Of a stretch of 26,067 bases of DNA, positions 1 through 7,079 are shown in pieces (the stretch's first letter is position 1; each line of letters opens with the position of its first letter). The notes beneath the pieces are model-generated. The model searched no databases and was not told where the DNA came from. It saw nothing but the letters and a program-made list of their open reading frames with translations. Both the position numbers and the translations under genes were made by a program. The DNA comes from Clostridiaceae bacterium (GTDB lineage: Bacteria > Bacillota > Clostridia > Oscillospirales > Acutalibacteraceae). The stretch lies in contig JAEDHZ010000003.1 in the NCBI GenBank assembly GCA_016292705.1, forward strand, positions 1 to 26,067. The letters are read 5' to 3'.

Positions 1-980
1 AGGGAAAGGGCGTTGTCTGCGAAACTATCAGAGGATATGACCTTTTTATTATTGCTGATTGCTTCAATTATAGCGTCACATACAAAATGTATGACATCAA
101 GGATGCAGACGGAAAGCCGCTCAATGTTCCCATGAGCCCGGACGATCACTTTGCTGACCTCAAGAGGATTATCTCCGCCTGTGCAGGCAAGGCAAGAAGA
201 ATAACCGTTATCATGCCGATGCTTTATGAGGGCAGACAGCACAAGCGTTCCGCAAGAGAGTCGCTTGACTGTGCGCTCGCTTTGCAGGAGCTTGAAAACA
301 TGGGCGTTTCAAACATCATCACCTTTGACGCCCACGACCCGAGAGTTCAGAATGCCATCAGAATCAGCTTTGAAAGTGTTTCACCCACCTATCAGATGAT
401 CAAGGCTCTTGCAAAAAGTGTCGACAACGACATCAAATTTATCCCCGAGAAAACAATGATGATTTCTCCGGACGAGGGCGGTATGAGCCGTTGTGTGTAT
501 TACTCCCAGGTTCTCGGCATTGAGCTTGGAATGTTCTATAAGCGCCGTGACTATTCAAAGATTGTTGACGGTCGCAACCCAATACTTGCACACGAATTTC
601 TCGGAGACAATGTTGAGGGCAAAGATGTTATCGTTGTTGACGACATGATCTCAAGCGGCGACAGCATGATCGATGTATGCCGCCAGCTCAAGGGTCTCAA
701 AGCCAAAAGAATCTTTGTTTTTGCAACCTTCGGCCTTTTCACATCCGGTCTGGAGCGTTTTGACGAGGCATACAAAGAGGGCCTTTTCAACAAGATTTTC
801 ACCACAAATCTTATTTATACCCCTGAAGCTCTCCTTGAAAGGGAATGGCACGGAAATGTTGATATGTCAAAATACTGCGCTTTCATCATAGACACGCTCA
901 ACCATGATGAATCAGTCAGCGTTTTCCTTGATCCGGTTCAAAAAATTAACGACTACATGGACAAATACGACCTTAAATAA
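1..980 (+). CDS. prs: Ribose-phosphate pyrophosphokinase (PRPP synthetase), 5'-truncated by window edge
   Basis: Makes PRPP from ribose 5-phosphate and ATP in the cytoplasm, feeding nucleotide, His and Trp synthesis. The reading frame is already open at base 3 and runs through the ATG at 87. The residues before that ATG include IRGYDLFII, which matches the conserved RGxDVFII segment of PRPP synthetases, so 87 is an internal Met and the real start lies outside the window. Downstream are the family's dimer and nucleotide segment (FDAHDPRVQNA) and the PRPP-binding loop VVVDDMISSGDSM, a variant of the usual DDMIDTGGT. About 325 codons are visible, so the full protein is longer than the classic ~315-residue enzyme, like the long clostridial forms. 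It ends just before a strong terminator. Family is secure; the exact subfamily is not. Confidence 0.88.
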   Translation, partial: GKGVVCETIRGYDLFIIADCFNYSVTYKMYDIKDADGKPLNVPMSPDDHFADLKRIISACAGKARRITVIMPMLYEGRQHKRSARESLDCALALQELENMGVSNIITFDAHDPRVQNAIRISFESVSPTYQMIKALAKSVDNDIKFIPEKTMMISPDEGGMSRCVYYSQVLGIELGMFYKRRDYSKIVDGRNPILAHEFLGDNVEGKDVIVVDDMISSGDSMIDVCRQLKGLKAKRIFVFATFGLFTSGLERFDEAYKEGLFNKIFTTNLIYTPEALLEREWHGNVDMSKYCAFIIDTLNHDESVSVFLDPVQKINDYMDKYDLK

Positions 981-992
981 TAAAATCGAATT

Positions 993-1024
993 GGGCTGTC
1001 ACACCAAAACGACAGCCCGTTTTT
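993..1024 (+). terminator. Intrinsic terminator of prs
   Basis: GGGCTGTC (993-1000) pairs with GACAGCCC (1011-1018) around a 10-nt loop and is followed by GTTTTTT. It sits 13 bases after the prs stop codon. Confidence 0.88.
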
Positions 1025-1025
1025 T

Positions 1026-1069
1026 CAAAAAAATCAGGACTGCCCGGAATCAACCGTACAGTCCTGATT
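1026..1069 (-). terminator. Intrinsic terminator of the CofE-like gene (convergent with the prs terminator)
   Basis: AATCAGGACTG (1032-1042) pairs perfectly with CAGTCCTGATT (1059-1069). Read on the minus strand the stem runs straight into a T-run (1026-1033), 13 bases beyond the CofE-like stop. Plus-strand reading also gives a T-rich tail after 1069, so it may work both ways. Confidence 0.85.
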
Positions 1070-1081
1070 ATTGTTTTTCTT

Positions 1082-1825
1082 TTATTCCTCCGGGTCTTCG
1101 GGAAGAATATCGTCAGCTGTGTTTTCTTCCTTGCGAACAATTGCAATCGGCGTCTGCTGAGAGCTCTGACCGAGAGGGTTGTCCTCAAAAACGCTCTTGC
1201 AAAAATCAATTTCAATTGACTTGTCACTTCGTCCGAGAATCTCACGGCCGATATCGTTGGCATCCATGACCACAACCTTGCAGCCCGTATGCTTTTCAAG
1301 TCCGGCGGCAACCTCATCCGGCTTTAACGGAGCAAGCTTTGCATAGTGATTATACGGCGGAAGTGTACAGTCGCACGGGCCATCAATTGCACGGGCCTTT
1401 TCGCCGACAATTTTATAGAAAACACCTCTGACACCGAACGGCTTTGTTATTGCGGAGCAGAAAGCCGCAAAAAGAATTTTAGGCGCACCGACATCACGAA
1501 GAGCCAGCTCCATTGTCCACGGACTTCCGAGTCCGATTCCGTAGGGTGATTTATAAACGAACTTGCAAAGCAGCTTTGCAAGGCGTGAGGGTTTGATATC
1601 ATCAATATCAAAAGCCCTGCCCTGGCTGATGGCAACAATCTTTTCGCTGATGAAAATCATGTCGCCCTCTTTAACATAAGGCATAACATATTCGTCCATG
1701 ATTTCGGTGAGAACATCACCCTTATAAACGACCTTTGTTCTGACGGGAAAACGACAGAATGTTCCCTGCTCAGTGCTGATTCTGAGCTTCTTTTCGGGAT
1801 TCGGTCTGAGAGAAGTCATATCCAT
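1082..1825 (-). CDS. CofE-like protein (F420-0:gamma-glutamyl ligase family)
   Basis: The 247-residue protein resembles the F420-0:gamma-glutamyl ligase fold family (CofE, PF01996). Supporting segments are the N-terminal VKEGDMIFISEKIVAISQGR, equivalent to the GD(I/V)(I/V)xxKxVSxxxG region of CofE, the central IDGPCDCT and the VVMDANDIGREILG segment. True CofE adds glutamate to coenzyme F420-0, but clostridia of this type are not known F420 producers, so the substrate here is open. It has a low-complexity acidic tail and no signal peptide or membrane segment. The first ATG (1825) lies 11 bases behind GGAAG; a second ATG two codons later is possible. It stands alone behind two sigma-A-like promoters and ends at a strong terminator, so it is probably monocistronic. 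Family assignment is fairly sure; function is unknown. Confidence 0.7.
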   Translation of the reverse strand: MDMTSLRPNPEKKLRISTEQGTFCRFPVRTKVVYKGDVLTEIMDEYVMPYVKEGDMIFISEKIVAISQGRAFDIDDIKPSRLAKLLCKFVYKSPYGIGLGSPWTMELALRDVGAPKILFAAFCSAITKPFGVRGVFYKIVGEKARAIDGPCDCTLPPYNHYAKLAPLKPDEVAAGLEKHTGCKVVVMDANDIGREILGRSDKSIEIDFCKSVFEDNPLGQSSQQTPIAIVRKEENTADDILPEDPEE

Positions 1826-1889
1826 ATATTTGAAAACTTCCTTTCGTTTTATACGCAGCAGTCCTTCAAAGGAAAGTGCTATATGATAT

Positions 1890-1918
1890 ATTCTAACCCA
1901 ATAATGCGCTCAAGTCAA
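1890..1918 (-). promoter_or_regulatory. Proximal sigma-A-type promoter of the CofE-like gene
   Basis: Minus-strand TTGACT (1913-1918), 17-bp spacer, TAGAAT (1890-1895), about 65 bases before the start codon. A CTTGAG/CTCAAG inverted repeat (1934-1939 and 1909-1914) flanks and overlaps its -35 region. Confidence 0.6.
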
Positions 1919-1980
1919 CCGAAATATTCACTGCTTGAGTATTTTCCCGGCAACAAGACATATCCGCACAACGCTTGCTT

Positions 1981-2008
1981 ATTATACAGCATTGTCAGAA
2001 TTTGTCAA
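1981..2008 (-). promoter_or_regulatory. Distal sigma-A-type promoter upstream of the CofE-like gene
   Basis: Minus-strand TTGACA (2003-2008), 16-bp spacer, perfect TATAAT (1981-1986). It lies between the XRE gene's stop and the CofE-like gene and points at the latter; transcription would give a leader of about 150 bases. Confidence 0.68.
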
Positions 2009-2063
2009 GCGTATTTAAGAAGCAGAAGCATTCCTCATAAGAAAGACATCCCGATTATCCGTG

Positions 2064-2747
2064 TCAATGCTTGACAAGTTTTTTAATAATGAGCCTTATG
2101 CCGCTGCAAAGCAGTACAATGCCGAGCGAGCCGGCGGCAAACAGTGCACCGATGTAGGTCACCACCCACCCCTCGGGACTTATATTGACAGCGTTGACAA
2201 AAAACAAAAGCAAGAATATAAACACAGGGTAAAGCCACTTGCTGTTGTTTCCAACAACTCCGACAATAACTGAATTAATAACCGTAATAATAATCATTGC
2301 AATAATCGGCGATGACATTTCTGGCATTATCCTCGGCAAACCAAAAAAGACAAAAATCTGAAAGCAGCATACCGCCAGTGTCAGGAAAGAGCCGCGGCTC
2401 TGCCTTTTTGTTTGCTTTTCGCCCTCCTGCATAACATTCACTAAAGTTTCATCGTTCTTTATTATTATCTCTTTCACTTCCGCTTCGTGAACCGAGACTT
2501 CGTTTTCGTCTGTCATTGCTGCGACCGCCTTTCTTTCGTATTTTTCCCCTGCAACAAGTTCTCCGACCGAAACACCGAGAACTTGGGAAAGCGGTATAAG
2601 AAATGATATGTCAGGCATTCCCCTGCCGGTTTCCCAGCGCGAAACGGCTTTATCAGTACAGCCAAGCTTTTCGGCAAGTTGCTTTTGAGTAAGCCCTGCA
2701 GCAATTCGCTGCTCTTTGATAAAATGTGCTGTTCTTTGTGTGTCCAT
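2064..2747 (-). CDS. XRE-family transcriptional regulator with C-terminal membrane segments
   Basis: The 227-residue protein opens with a standard Cro/C1-type helix-turn-helix (about residues 6-62; TQKQLAEKLGCTDKAVSRWE, followed by GRGMPDISFLIPLSQVLGVS). A charged linker (about 70-112) leads to a C-terminal half with roughly four hydrophobic helices, including CCFQIFVFFGLP, IIAMIIITVINSVIVGVVG, PVFIFLLLFFVNAV and ALFAAGSLGIVLL. This architecture is common in Firmicutes and suggests a DNA-binding domain tethered to the membrane that senses an envelope or ligand signal. The start ATG follows AAGGAGG, and the transcript leader is very short. A dyad overlaps its promoter, consistent with autoregulation. 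Neighbouring genes do not reveal the target. Confidence 0.85.
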   Translation of the reverse strand: MDTQRTAHFIKEQRIAAGLTQKQLAEKLGCTDKAVSRWETGRGMPDISFLIPLSQVLGVSVGELVAGEKYERKAVAAMTDENEVSVHEAEVKEIIIKNDETLVNVMQEGEKQTKRQSRGSFLTLAVCCFQIFVFFGLPRIMPEMSSPIIAMIIITVINSVIVGVVGNNSKWLYPVFIFLLLFFVNAVNISPEGWVVTYIGALFAAGSLGIVLLCSGIRLIIKKLVKH

Positions 2748-2768
2748 TGCTTTTCCTCCTTTGCGCTC

Positions 2769-2797
2769 ATCTTACCAGAAAATCCGCTTTTCGGCAA
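2769..2797 (-). promoter_or_regulatory. Promoter of the XRE regulator gene
   Basis: Minus-strand TTGCCG (2792-2797), 17-bp spacer, TAAGAT (2769-2774) preceded by TGG, i.e. an extended -10. It lies directly upstream of the AAGGAGG ribosome binding site and ATG at 2747. Confidence 0.6.
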
Positions 2798-2817
2798 CCT
2801 ATGAATCATAGAGTTGC
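2794..2817. promoter_or_regulatory. Dyad overlapping the XRE promoter -35, candidate autoregulatory operator
   Basis: GCAAC-CTATGA (2794-2804) faces TCATAG-A-GTTGC (2806-2817) around one central base: 11 matched pairs with one extra A. It covers the -35 element and the bases upstream. XRE-type repressors commonly bind such dyads at their own promoter; binding here is inferred. Confidence 0.5.
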
Positions 2818-2835
2818 GCTTTTTTCATGGCAACC

Positions 2836-2862
2836 AAAAAGACCGCCCGGAAACGGACGGCC
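2836..2862 (-). terminator. Intrinsic terminator of the BIG2 protein gene
   Basis: Read on the minus strand, GGCCGTCCG (2862-2854) pairs with CGGGCGGTC (2849-2841), the two non-Watson-Crick positions being G-U, followed by TTTTTGG. On the plus strand those positions are A-C mismatches, which supports minus-strand function. It sits 10 bases past the gene's stop. Confidence 0.82.
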
Positions 2863-2871
2863 TTTTTTGCC

Positions 2872-4464
2872 TCAATAGTTAAATACATAATAATCTCTTG
2901 TTGTAATATCCGCCGAGAAGTTTGTATCAACCCTGAATGTCTGCGGAGCAATGACGGTCAGCTTTTTGAGCCTTCCACGGTTATCAATCTGTGCAGTTAC
3001 CTCGGTTGCGGTATAAGTTATCGTAATCTTTGAAAAATCCTCATCGTCCGCAATCTGAATAACCGAAAGGTTCAGCGGCTTTGAAACGGATTTATTGTAT
3101 ACACAGCTGTTGCTTCCCGTTCCGCTGAAATGCGCCTTTTCCTTAACAAGCTTCATGTTGATAATATAGCCGTTACCGTCCTTTTTCGCCGTTGCGGTCT
3201 GAACACCCTCACTGTCAAGAGTGCATTTCTGAAACAGAGGCGGAATGTATGCGGTAGGCTCAACCTTTCCGTCAACCTTACCGTCTTTTACGGTATATTT
3301 TTTTTCGCTGTCCTTGAAAAAGGTTTCAAGAAGAATTGTGAAAATAATCTTATTCTTCGTGTCCGTTGCCCGTGTTATGTTGAATGTCGGATCGCTTGAA
3401 ACAGTGAAGCTGAAGTTCTTTGTTGCCTTTGCATTGTTCACGGCATCGCAATATGCCTGAACAATATTCTCCTTTCCGACCGGCGCCGGAAGGTCTGTCA
3501 CCCTGACGGTAACTTTGCAGGTGAGTGCAAAACCGTCCTTGATTGCGGTTATCGTTGCGCTGCCTGCTGTTTTTCCCGTCACAACGCCGCTTGAGTTGAC
3601 AGAAGCAATTCTGGCATTGCTGCTTTTCCATGTGACCTTTCCGGTACCTCCGGTGACAGCAAGTTTTTGTGAAGTTCCTGCTTCCAGCGTGAGTGAGGAG
3701 CGGTTGAGCATATAAGTATAGACATTGACCTTGCAGGAAAGCTTATATCCGTTGAGCGTTGCCGTTACCGTTGCCTTTCCGTCCTTTTTGCCTCGGATAA
3801 TTCCGTTCGAACTGACGGTGACAACGGAGGGCTTTGAGCTTTTCCATTTCGGTTTTTCCGTACCGCCGTTAATGTTCAGCCGCTTTTTTGCGCCGACTTT
3901 CAGGTTGACGCTTTCAACCTTGAACGCAGGCTTCAGAACGGTTATTCTGCACTGCATTGAAACGCCGTTTCTCGTTGCGGTAACAACCGCCTTTCCGGGC
4001 TTGCGGGCTGTAACAACGCCCTTTTTGCTGACAGAGGCAATATTTTTGTTGCTTGACTTCCATGTTGTTTTTCCGCTTCCGCCGTTAACCTCAAGAGTAC
4101 ATTGCTCACCGAGATAAAGAGATTTTGTCCGGCAATTAAGAAACGGCGCAACAACACGCACCTTATAGCTGAATGTATAGCCGTCAATTTCAACCATTAT
4201 TGTTGCCTTGCCCCGTGCAGTAGCGTGAACAGTTCCGTCCGGGTCAACAACCGCAACGCTTTCATCGCTGCTGAACCACGAGGCGCCTGAGGTATCAGCG
4301 CCGGCAGGAACGGTATTCAGCTTTCTTTTATATGTATTTCCGAGGAAGATATCCTGCTCCTCGGTCGTCAGCGAATATGTAACCTGAACTGCCCGAGAAA
4401 CGGTGAACAGCCCGGTTGAAACAACAAGAACAAAAACAGCAAAAAGCGAAACAACCCTTTTCAT
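2872..4464 (-). CDS. Secreted protein with four BIG2 (bacterial Ig-like group 2) repeats and an unknown C-terminal domain
   Basis: The 530-residue protein has a clear signal peptide (KR, then a hydrophobic run to about residue 25). Four tandem Ig-like BIG2 repeats follow at about residues 30-325. Each carries the hallmark W(K/F)SS...(V/A)xV...G.(V/I)...G.A.(I/V)......: WFSSDESVAVV, WKSSNKNIASV, WKSSKPSVVTV and WKSSNARIASV. The last ~200 residues (from about PAPVGKENIVQAY) form a separate domain with many beta-like stretches and no motif I recognise. BIG2 repeats usually act as surface spacers or adhesive modules. No LPxTG sorting signal, SLH domain or lipobox is seen, so it is probably released or loosely held. 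GGGAGG precedes the ATG. It is monocistronic, with its own extended -10 promoter and terminator. Confidence 0.83.
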   Translation of the reverse strand: MKRVVSLFAVFVLVVSTGLFTVSRAVQVTYSLTTEEQDIFLGNTYKRKLNTVPAGADTSGASWFSSDESVAVVDPDGTVHATARGKATIMVEIDGYTFSYKVRVVAPFLNCRTKSLYLGEQCTLEVNGGSGKTTWKSSNKNIASVSKKGVVTARKPGKAVVTATRNGVSMQCRITVLKPAFKVESVNLKVGAKKRLNINGGTEKPKWKSSKPSVVTVSSNGIIRGKKDGKATVTATLNGYKLSCKVNVYTYMLNRSSLTLEAGTSQKLAVTGGTGKVTWKSSNARIASVNSSGVVTGKTAGSATITAIKDGFALTCKVTVRVTDLPAPVGKENIVQAYCDAVNNAKATKNFSFTVSSDPTFNITRATDTKNKIIFTILLETFFKDSEKKYTVKDGKVDGKVEPTAYIPPLFQKCTLDSEGVQTATAKKDGNGYIINMKLVKEKAHFSGTGSNSCVYNKSVSKPLNLSVIQIADDEDFSKITITYTATEVTAQIDNRGRLKKLTVIAPQTFRVDTNFSADITTRDYYVFNY

Positions 4465-4501
4465 CTGTCAGCCTCCCGTAATCACAAGTTTATACACAGC
4501 T

Positions 4502-4510
4502 ATTCTATCA
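4502..4510 (-). promoter_or_regulatory. Extended -10 promoter element of the BIG2 gene
   Basis: Minus-strand TGATAGAAT (4510-4502), about 38 bases before the ATG. No convincing -35 is present because the upstream DNA is a T-run; the extended -10 may compensate. Confidence 0.4.
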
Positions 4511-4550
4511 CACATTAAAAAAAAATAAAAGCCCCCAAAATTTTCAAAAA

Positions 4551-4626
4551 ACCGAATGTTTTTCTGCCGTATTCCATAATTAAGTCGAAATAACCAAAAT
4601 CACGGCAGAAATTCAAAACTTTCGGT
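4551..4626. repeat. Nested inverted repeat in the BIG2/serC divergent intergenic region
   Basis: A perfect 10-bp pair, TTTCTGCCGT (4561-4570) and ACGGCAGAAA (4602-4611), is enclosed by a second pair, ACCGAA (4551-4556) and TTCGGT (4621-4626). It lies between the two divergent promoters, 12 bases upstream of the serC -35. No T-run follows on either strand, so it is not a terminator. It could be a regulator site pair or a small palindromic element. Confidence 0.5.
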
Positions 4627-4637
4627 CATTTTCAACA

Positions 4638-4667
4638 TTGACACACTGTCATAATATATAGTACACT
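4638..4667 (+). promoter_or_regulatory. Promoter of serC-serA
   Basis: TTGACA (4638-4643), 18-bp spacer, TACACT (4662-4667). Initiation would fall near 4674, a few bases before the leader hairpin. The -35 is perfect; the -10 is only fair. Confidence 0.5.
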
Positions 4668-4678
4668 TAATCTAATTA

Positions 4679-4724
4679 CATCGCTGAACCGTTCTTGGGT
4701 TCAGTTGCGATGAAATCTTTTTTT
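4679..4724 (+). promoter_or_regulatory. Leader hairpin upstream of serC, candidate cis-acting RNA
   Basis: CATCGC (4679-4684) plus TGAACC (4685-4690) pair with GGTTCA (4698-4703) and GCGATG (4707-4712). This gives a 12-bp stem with a 3-base bulge (GTT) on one side and a 7-nt loop (GTTCTTG). After five more bases comes a run of seven T (4718-4724), then the serC ribosome binding site AGAGGTG. It would be almost the first thing transcribed. The gap between stem and T-run is long for a classic terminator, so attenuation or mRNA protection are both possible. Confidence 0.5.
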
Positions 4725-4740
4725 CAAGAGGTGTAAAAAA

Positions 4741-5826
4741 ATGTCAAGAGTATACAATTTTTCAGCAGGGCCGTCCATGATGCCCGAAGCAGTGCTCAGA
4801 AAAGCTGCAAGCGAAATGCTTGACTACCAGTCGAGCGGACAGTCGGTCATGGAGATGTCGCACCGTTCAAAGGTTTTTCAGGCTTTAATTGATGAAACAG
4901 AAGCCCTTTTGAGAGAACTTATGTGTATTCCCGAAAACTATAAGGTTCTCTTCCTTCAGGGCGGCGGTTCTTCACAGTTTGCAATGATTCCGCTCAACCT
5001 GATGACAAAGAACAACAAAGCTGATTTCATCATCACCGGACAGTGGGCAAAAAAAGCTTTCCAGGAGGCTTCACGCTACGGCAAAACAAGGGTTGTTGCT
5101 TCCTCTGAGGATAAAACCTATTCATACATTCCTAAGACTGACAAATCCATGTTTGACCCCGAAGCAGACTATGCCTATATCTGCATGAACAACACAATCT
5201 ACGGAACAAAATATCACACTCTCCCGGACACCGGCTCAGTACCCCTTGTTGCCGATATTTCATCGTGCATCCTTTCGCAGCCGATTGATGTTTCAAAATT
5301 CGGTCTGGTCTTTGCCGGTGCGCAAAAGAACATGGGACCTGCCGGTGTAACAGTTGTGATTATCCGTGAGGATCTCATCGGCGAACCTATGGATATCACC
5401 CCGACTATGTTCAAATACAGAATCCATGCGGACAACAAATCGCTTTATAACACTCCTCCATGCTATGGCATCTATATGTGCAAGCTCATGCTTGAATGGC
5501 TCAAAAACGACATCGGCGGACTTGAAAAAATGCAGGAGCTCAACGAGAAAAAGGCAAAGCTCATTTATGATTTCCTTGATTCCTCAAAGCTTTTCAAGGG
5601 TACCGTTGCAAAGGAAGACCGCTCACTGATGAACATTCCGTTTGTTACCGGAAACGATGAGCTTGATGCGCTGTTTGTTAAGCAGGCGGGCGAAAACGGC
5701 TTTGTCAACATCAAAGGTCACCGCACCGTCGGCGGCATGAGAGCCTCGGTATACAACGGCATGCCGCTTGAAGGCGTTGAAAAACTTGTTGACTTCATGA
5801 AGAAATTCGAGGAGGAACACGCATGA
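4741..5826 (+). CDS. serC: Phosphoserine aminotransferase
   Basis: Converts 3-phosphohydroxypyruvate and glutamate to phosphoserine and 2-oxoglutarate, the second step of serine synthesis; cytosolic, PLP-dependent. At 361 residues it has the normal family length. The N-terminal YNFSAGPSMMP motif is diagnostic of SerC, HRSKVF follows near residue 41, and the PLP lysine is K196 in FAGAQKNMGPAG. The QGGGSSQF segment binds cofactor phosphate. The ATG is well placed 7 bases after AGAGGTG. The stop overlaps the serA start (ATGA), so the two are translationally coupled. The third serine-pathway enzyme, SerB, is not in this window. Confidence 0.96.
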   Translation: MSRVYNFSAGPSMMPEAVLRKAASEMLDYQSSGQSVMEMSHRSKVFQALIDETEALLRELMCIPENYKVLFLQGGGSSQFAMIPLNLMTKNNKADFIITGQWAKKAFQEASRYGKTRVVASSEDKTYSYIPKTDKSMFDPEADYAYICMNNTIYGTKYHTLPDTGSVPLVADISSCILSQPIDVSKFGLVFAGAQKNMGPAGVTVVIIREDLIGEPMDITPTMFKYRIHADNKSLYNTPPCYGIYMCKLMLEWLKNDIGGLEKMQELNEKKAKLIYDFLDSSKLFKGTVAKEDRSLMNIPFVTGNDELDALFVKQAGENGFVNIKGHRTVGGMRASVYNGMPLEGVEKLVDFMKKFEEEHA

Positions 5827-6995
5827 GCAAAAATATCCTTACCCTCAACAAAATTTCCGAAATCGGACTTGACATCCTCAGAAAGAAAGGCTATGACTGC
5901 TCCGATGAAATGAACGAACCGGACGCAGTTCTTGTCCGCTCGGCAGATATGCACGAATTTTCCTTTTCCGACTCAGTCAAAGCCGTTGCAAGAGCCGGAG
6001 CAGGAGTCAACAACATTCCGATTGACCTTTGCAGCGAAAAAGGTGTTGTTGTTTTCAACACTCCCGGAGCAAATTCAAACGCAGTTAAAGAACTTGTTCT
6101 TGCCGGACTTCTCCTTTCCTCAAGAAAGATTGTTGATTCAATTGAATGGGTAAAAACCGTCCGTGAAGAACCGCAGCTGCCCTCTCTCATTGAAAAGGGC
6201 AAGAGCAAATTTGCAGGTCCTGAACTTCAGGGAAAAACTCTCGGAGTAATCGGTCTCGGCGCAATCGGCGTTCTTGTTGCAAACACGGCAAGACACCTCC
6301 ACATGAAGGTTTCCGGCTATGACCCGTTCCTCTCCGTTGAGTCTGCCTGGCACCTTTCCCGTTCAATCAAGCACGCAGAAAGCCTCAAGGAGATCTTCTC
6401 CTCCTGCGACTACATCACCGTCCATGTTCCGATGCTTGACTCAACAAAGAACATGATCAACAAAGAATCACTCGCAATGATGAAAGACGGCGTAAGAATC
6501 ATGAACTTCTCCCGCGGCGGTCTTGTCAACGATGATGATATGCTTGAAGCACTTGAAAGCGGAAAAGTTGCCTGCTATGTTACTGATTTCCCGTCCGCAA
6601 AGCTCATCGGCCAGAAGGGCGTCATTGCAATCCCCCACCTTGGAGCTTCAACGCCCGAATCGGAGGAGAACTGCGCAGCCTGCGCCGCAGACGAGCTTAT
6701 CGATTACCTTGAAAACGGTAACATCCGCAATTCGGTCAACTTCCCGAGTGTTTCAACCCCGAGGGAAACGGACTGCCGCCTTTGCATCATCCATAAAAAC
6801 ATCCCGAACATGATTGCAAAAATCTCTTCAACGGTTTCCGGTGAAGGTTTTAACATTGAAAACCTTTTGAACAAGGCAAAAAAAGACATGGCATACACCA
6901 TTGTTGACATCAGCCTTGGCGAAAAGGAAGTTGACTTTGAAAAGCTCTTCAAAAACATTGAAGGTGTTATCAGGTTAAGAGTTATCAAAGACTGA
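5823..6995 (+). CDS. serA: D-3-phosphoglycerate dehydrogenase with ACT domain
   Basis: Oxidises 3-phosphoglycerate to 3-phosphohydroxypyruvate with NAD, the first step of serine synthesis. The 390 residues comprise a substrate domain, an NAD-binding Rossmann domain (GVIGLGAIG at 141-149, then acidic D167 in GYDP) and a C-terminal ACT-like domain from about residue 318, probably the serine-sensing part. Catalytic R231 (NFSRGGLVND) and H272 (IPHLGASTPES) are present. The region that normally carries the catalytic Glu (DVFPTEP in E. coli) here reads TDFPSAK (254-260), with Ala at the aligned position. The gene overlaps serC by four bases. There is no strong terminator after the stop, only a short A/T hairpin. 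Confidence 0.94.
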   Translation: MSKNILTLNKISEIGLDILRKKGYDCSDEMNEPDAVLVRSADMHEFSFSDSVKAVARAGAGVNNIPIDLCSEKGVVVFNTPGANSNAVKELVLAGLLLSSRKIVDSIEWVKTVREEPQLPSLIEKGKSKFAGPELQGKTLGVIGLGAIGVLVANTARHLHMKVSGYDPFLSVESAWHLSRSIKHAESLKEIFSSCDYITVHVPMLDSTKNMINKESLAMMKDGVRIMNFSRGGLVNDDDMLEALESGKVACYVTDFPSAKLIGQKGVIAIPHLGASTPESEENCAACAADELIDYLENGNIRNSVNFPSVSTPRETDCRLCIIHKNIPNMIAKISSTVSGEGFNIENLLNKAKKDMAYTIVDISLGEKEVDFEKLFKNIEGVIRLRVIKD

Positions 6996-7024
6996 AAAAA
7001 ATTTGACTTTTTTTGAAAAACCCC

Positions 7025-7055
7025 TTGACTCTGTCGTTGCGTCATAGTGTATGCT
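7025..7055 (+). promoter_or_regulatory. MerR-type promoter with 19-bp spacer
   Basis: TTGACT (7025-7030) and TATGCT (7050-7055) are separated by 19 bp, the overlong spacing typical of MerR-activated promoters. It directly precedes the MerR-family gene, so autoregulation is the simplest reading. Confidence 0.62.
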
Positions 7056-7079
7056 CTTCTTGCACGGGAGGGAAAGAGA

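Noticed and set aside
3515..4117. Open frames on the plus strand opposite the BIG2 repeats
   Set aside because: They are repetitive Phe/Pro-rich shadows of the repeat-coding strand without start signals.
4707..4740. Classic terminator/attenuator reading of the serC leader
   Set aside because: The T-run begins five bases after the stem rather than directly beside it, so it is reported only as a candidate leader element.
6996..7020. A/T-only hairpin after serA as a terminator
   Set aside because: The stem has no G-C pair (AAAAAAA with TTTTTTT), so it is too weak to call.
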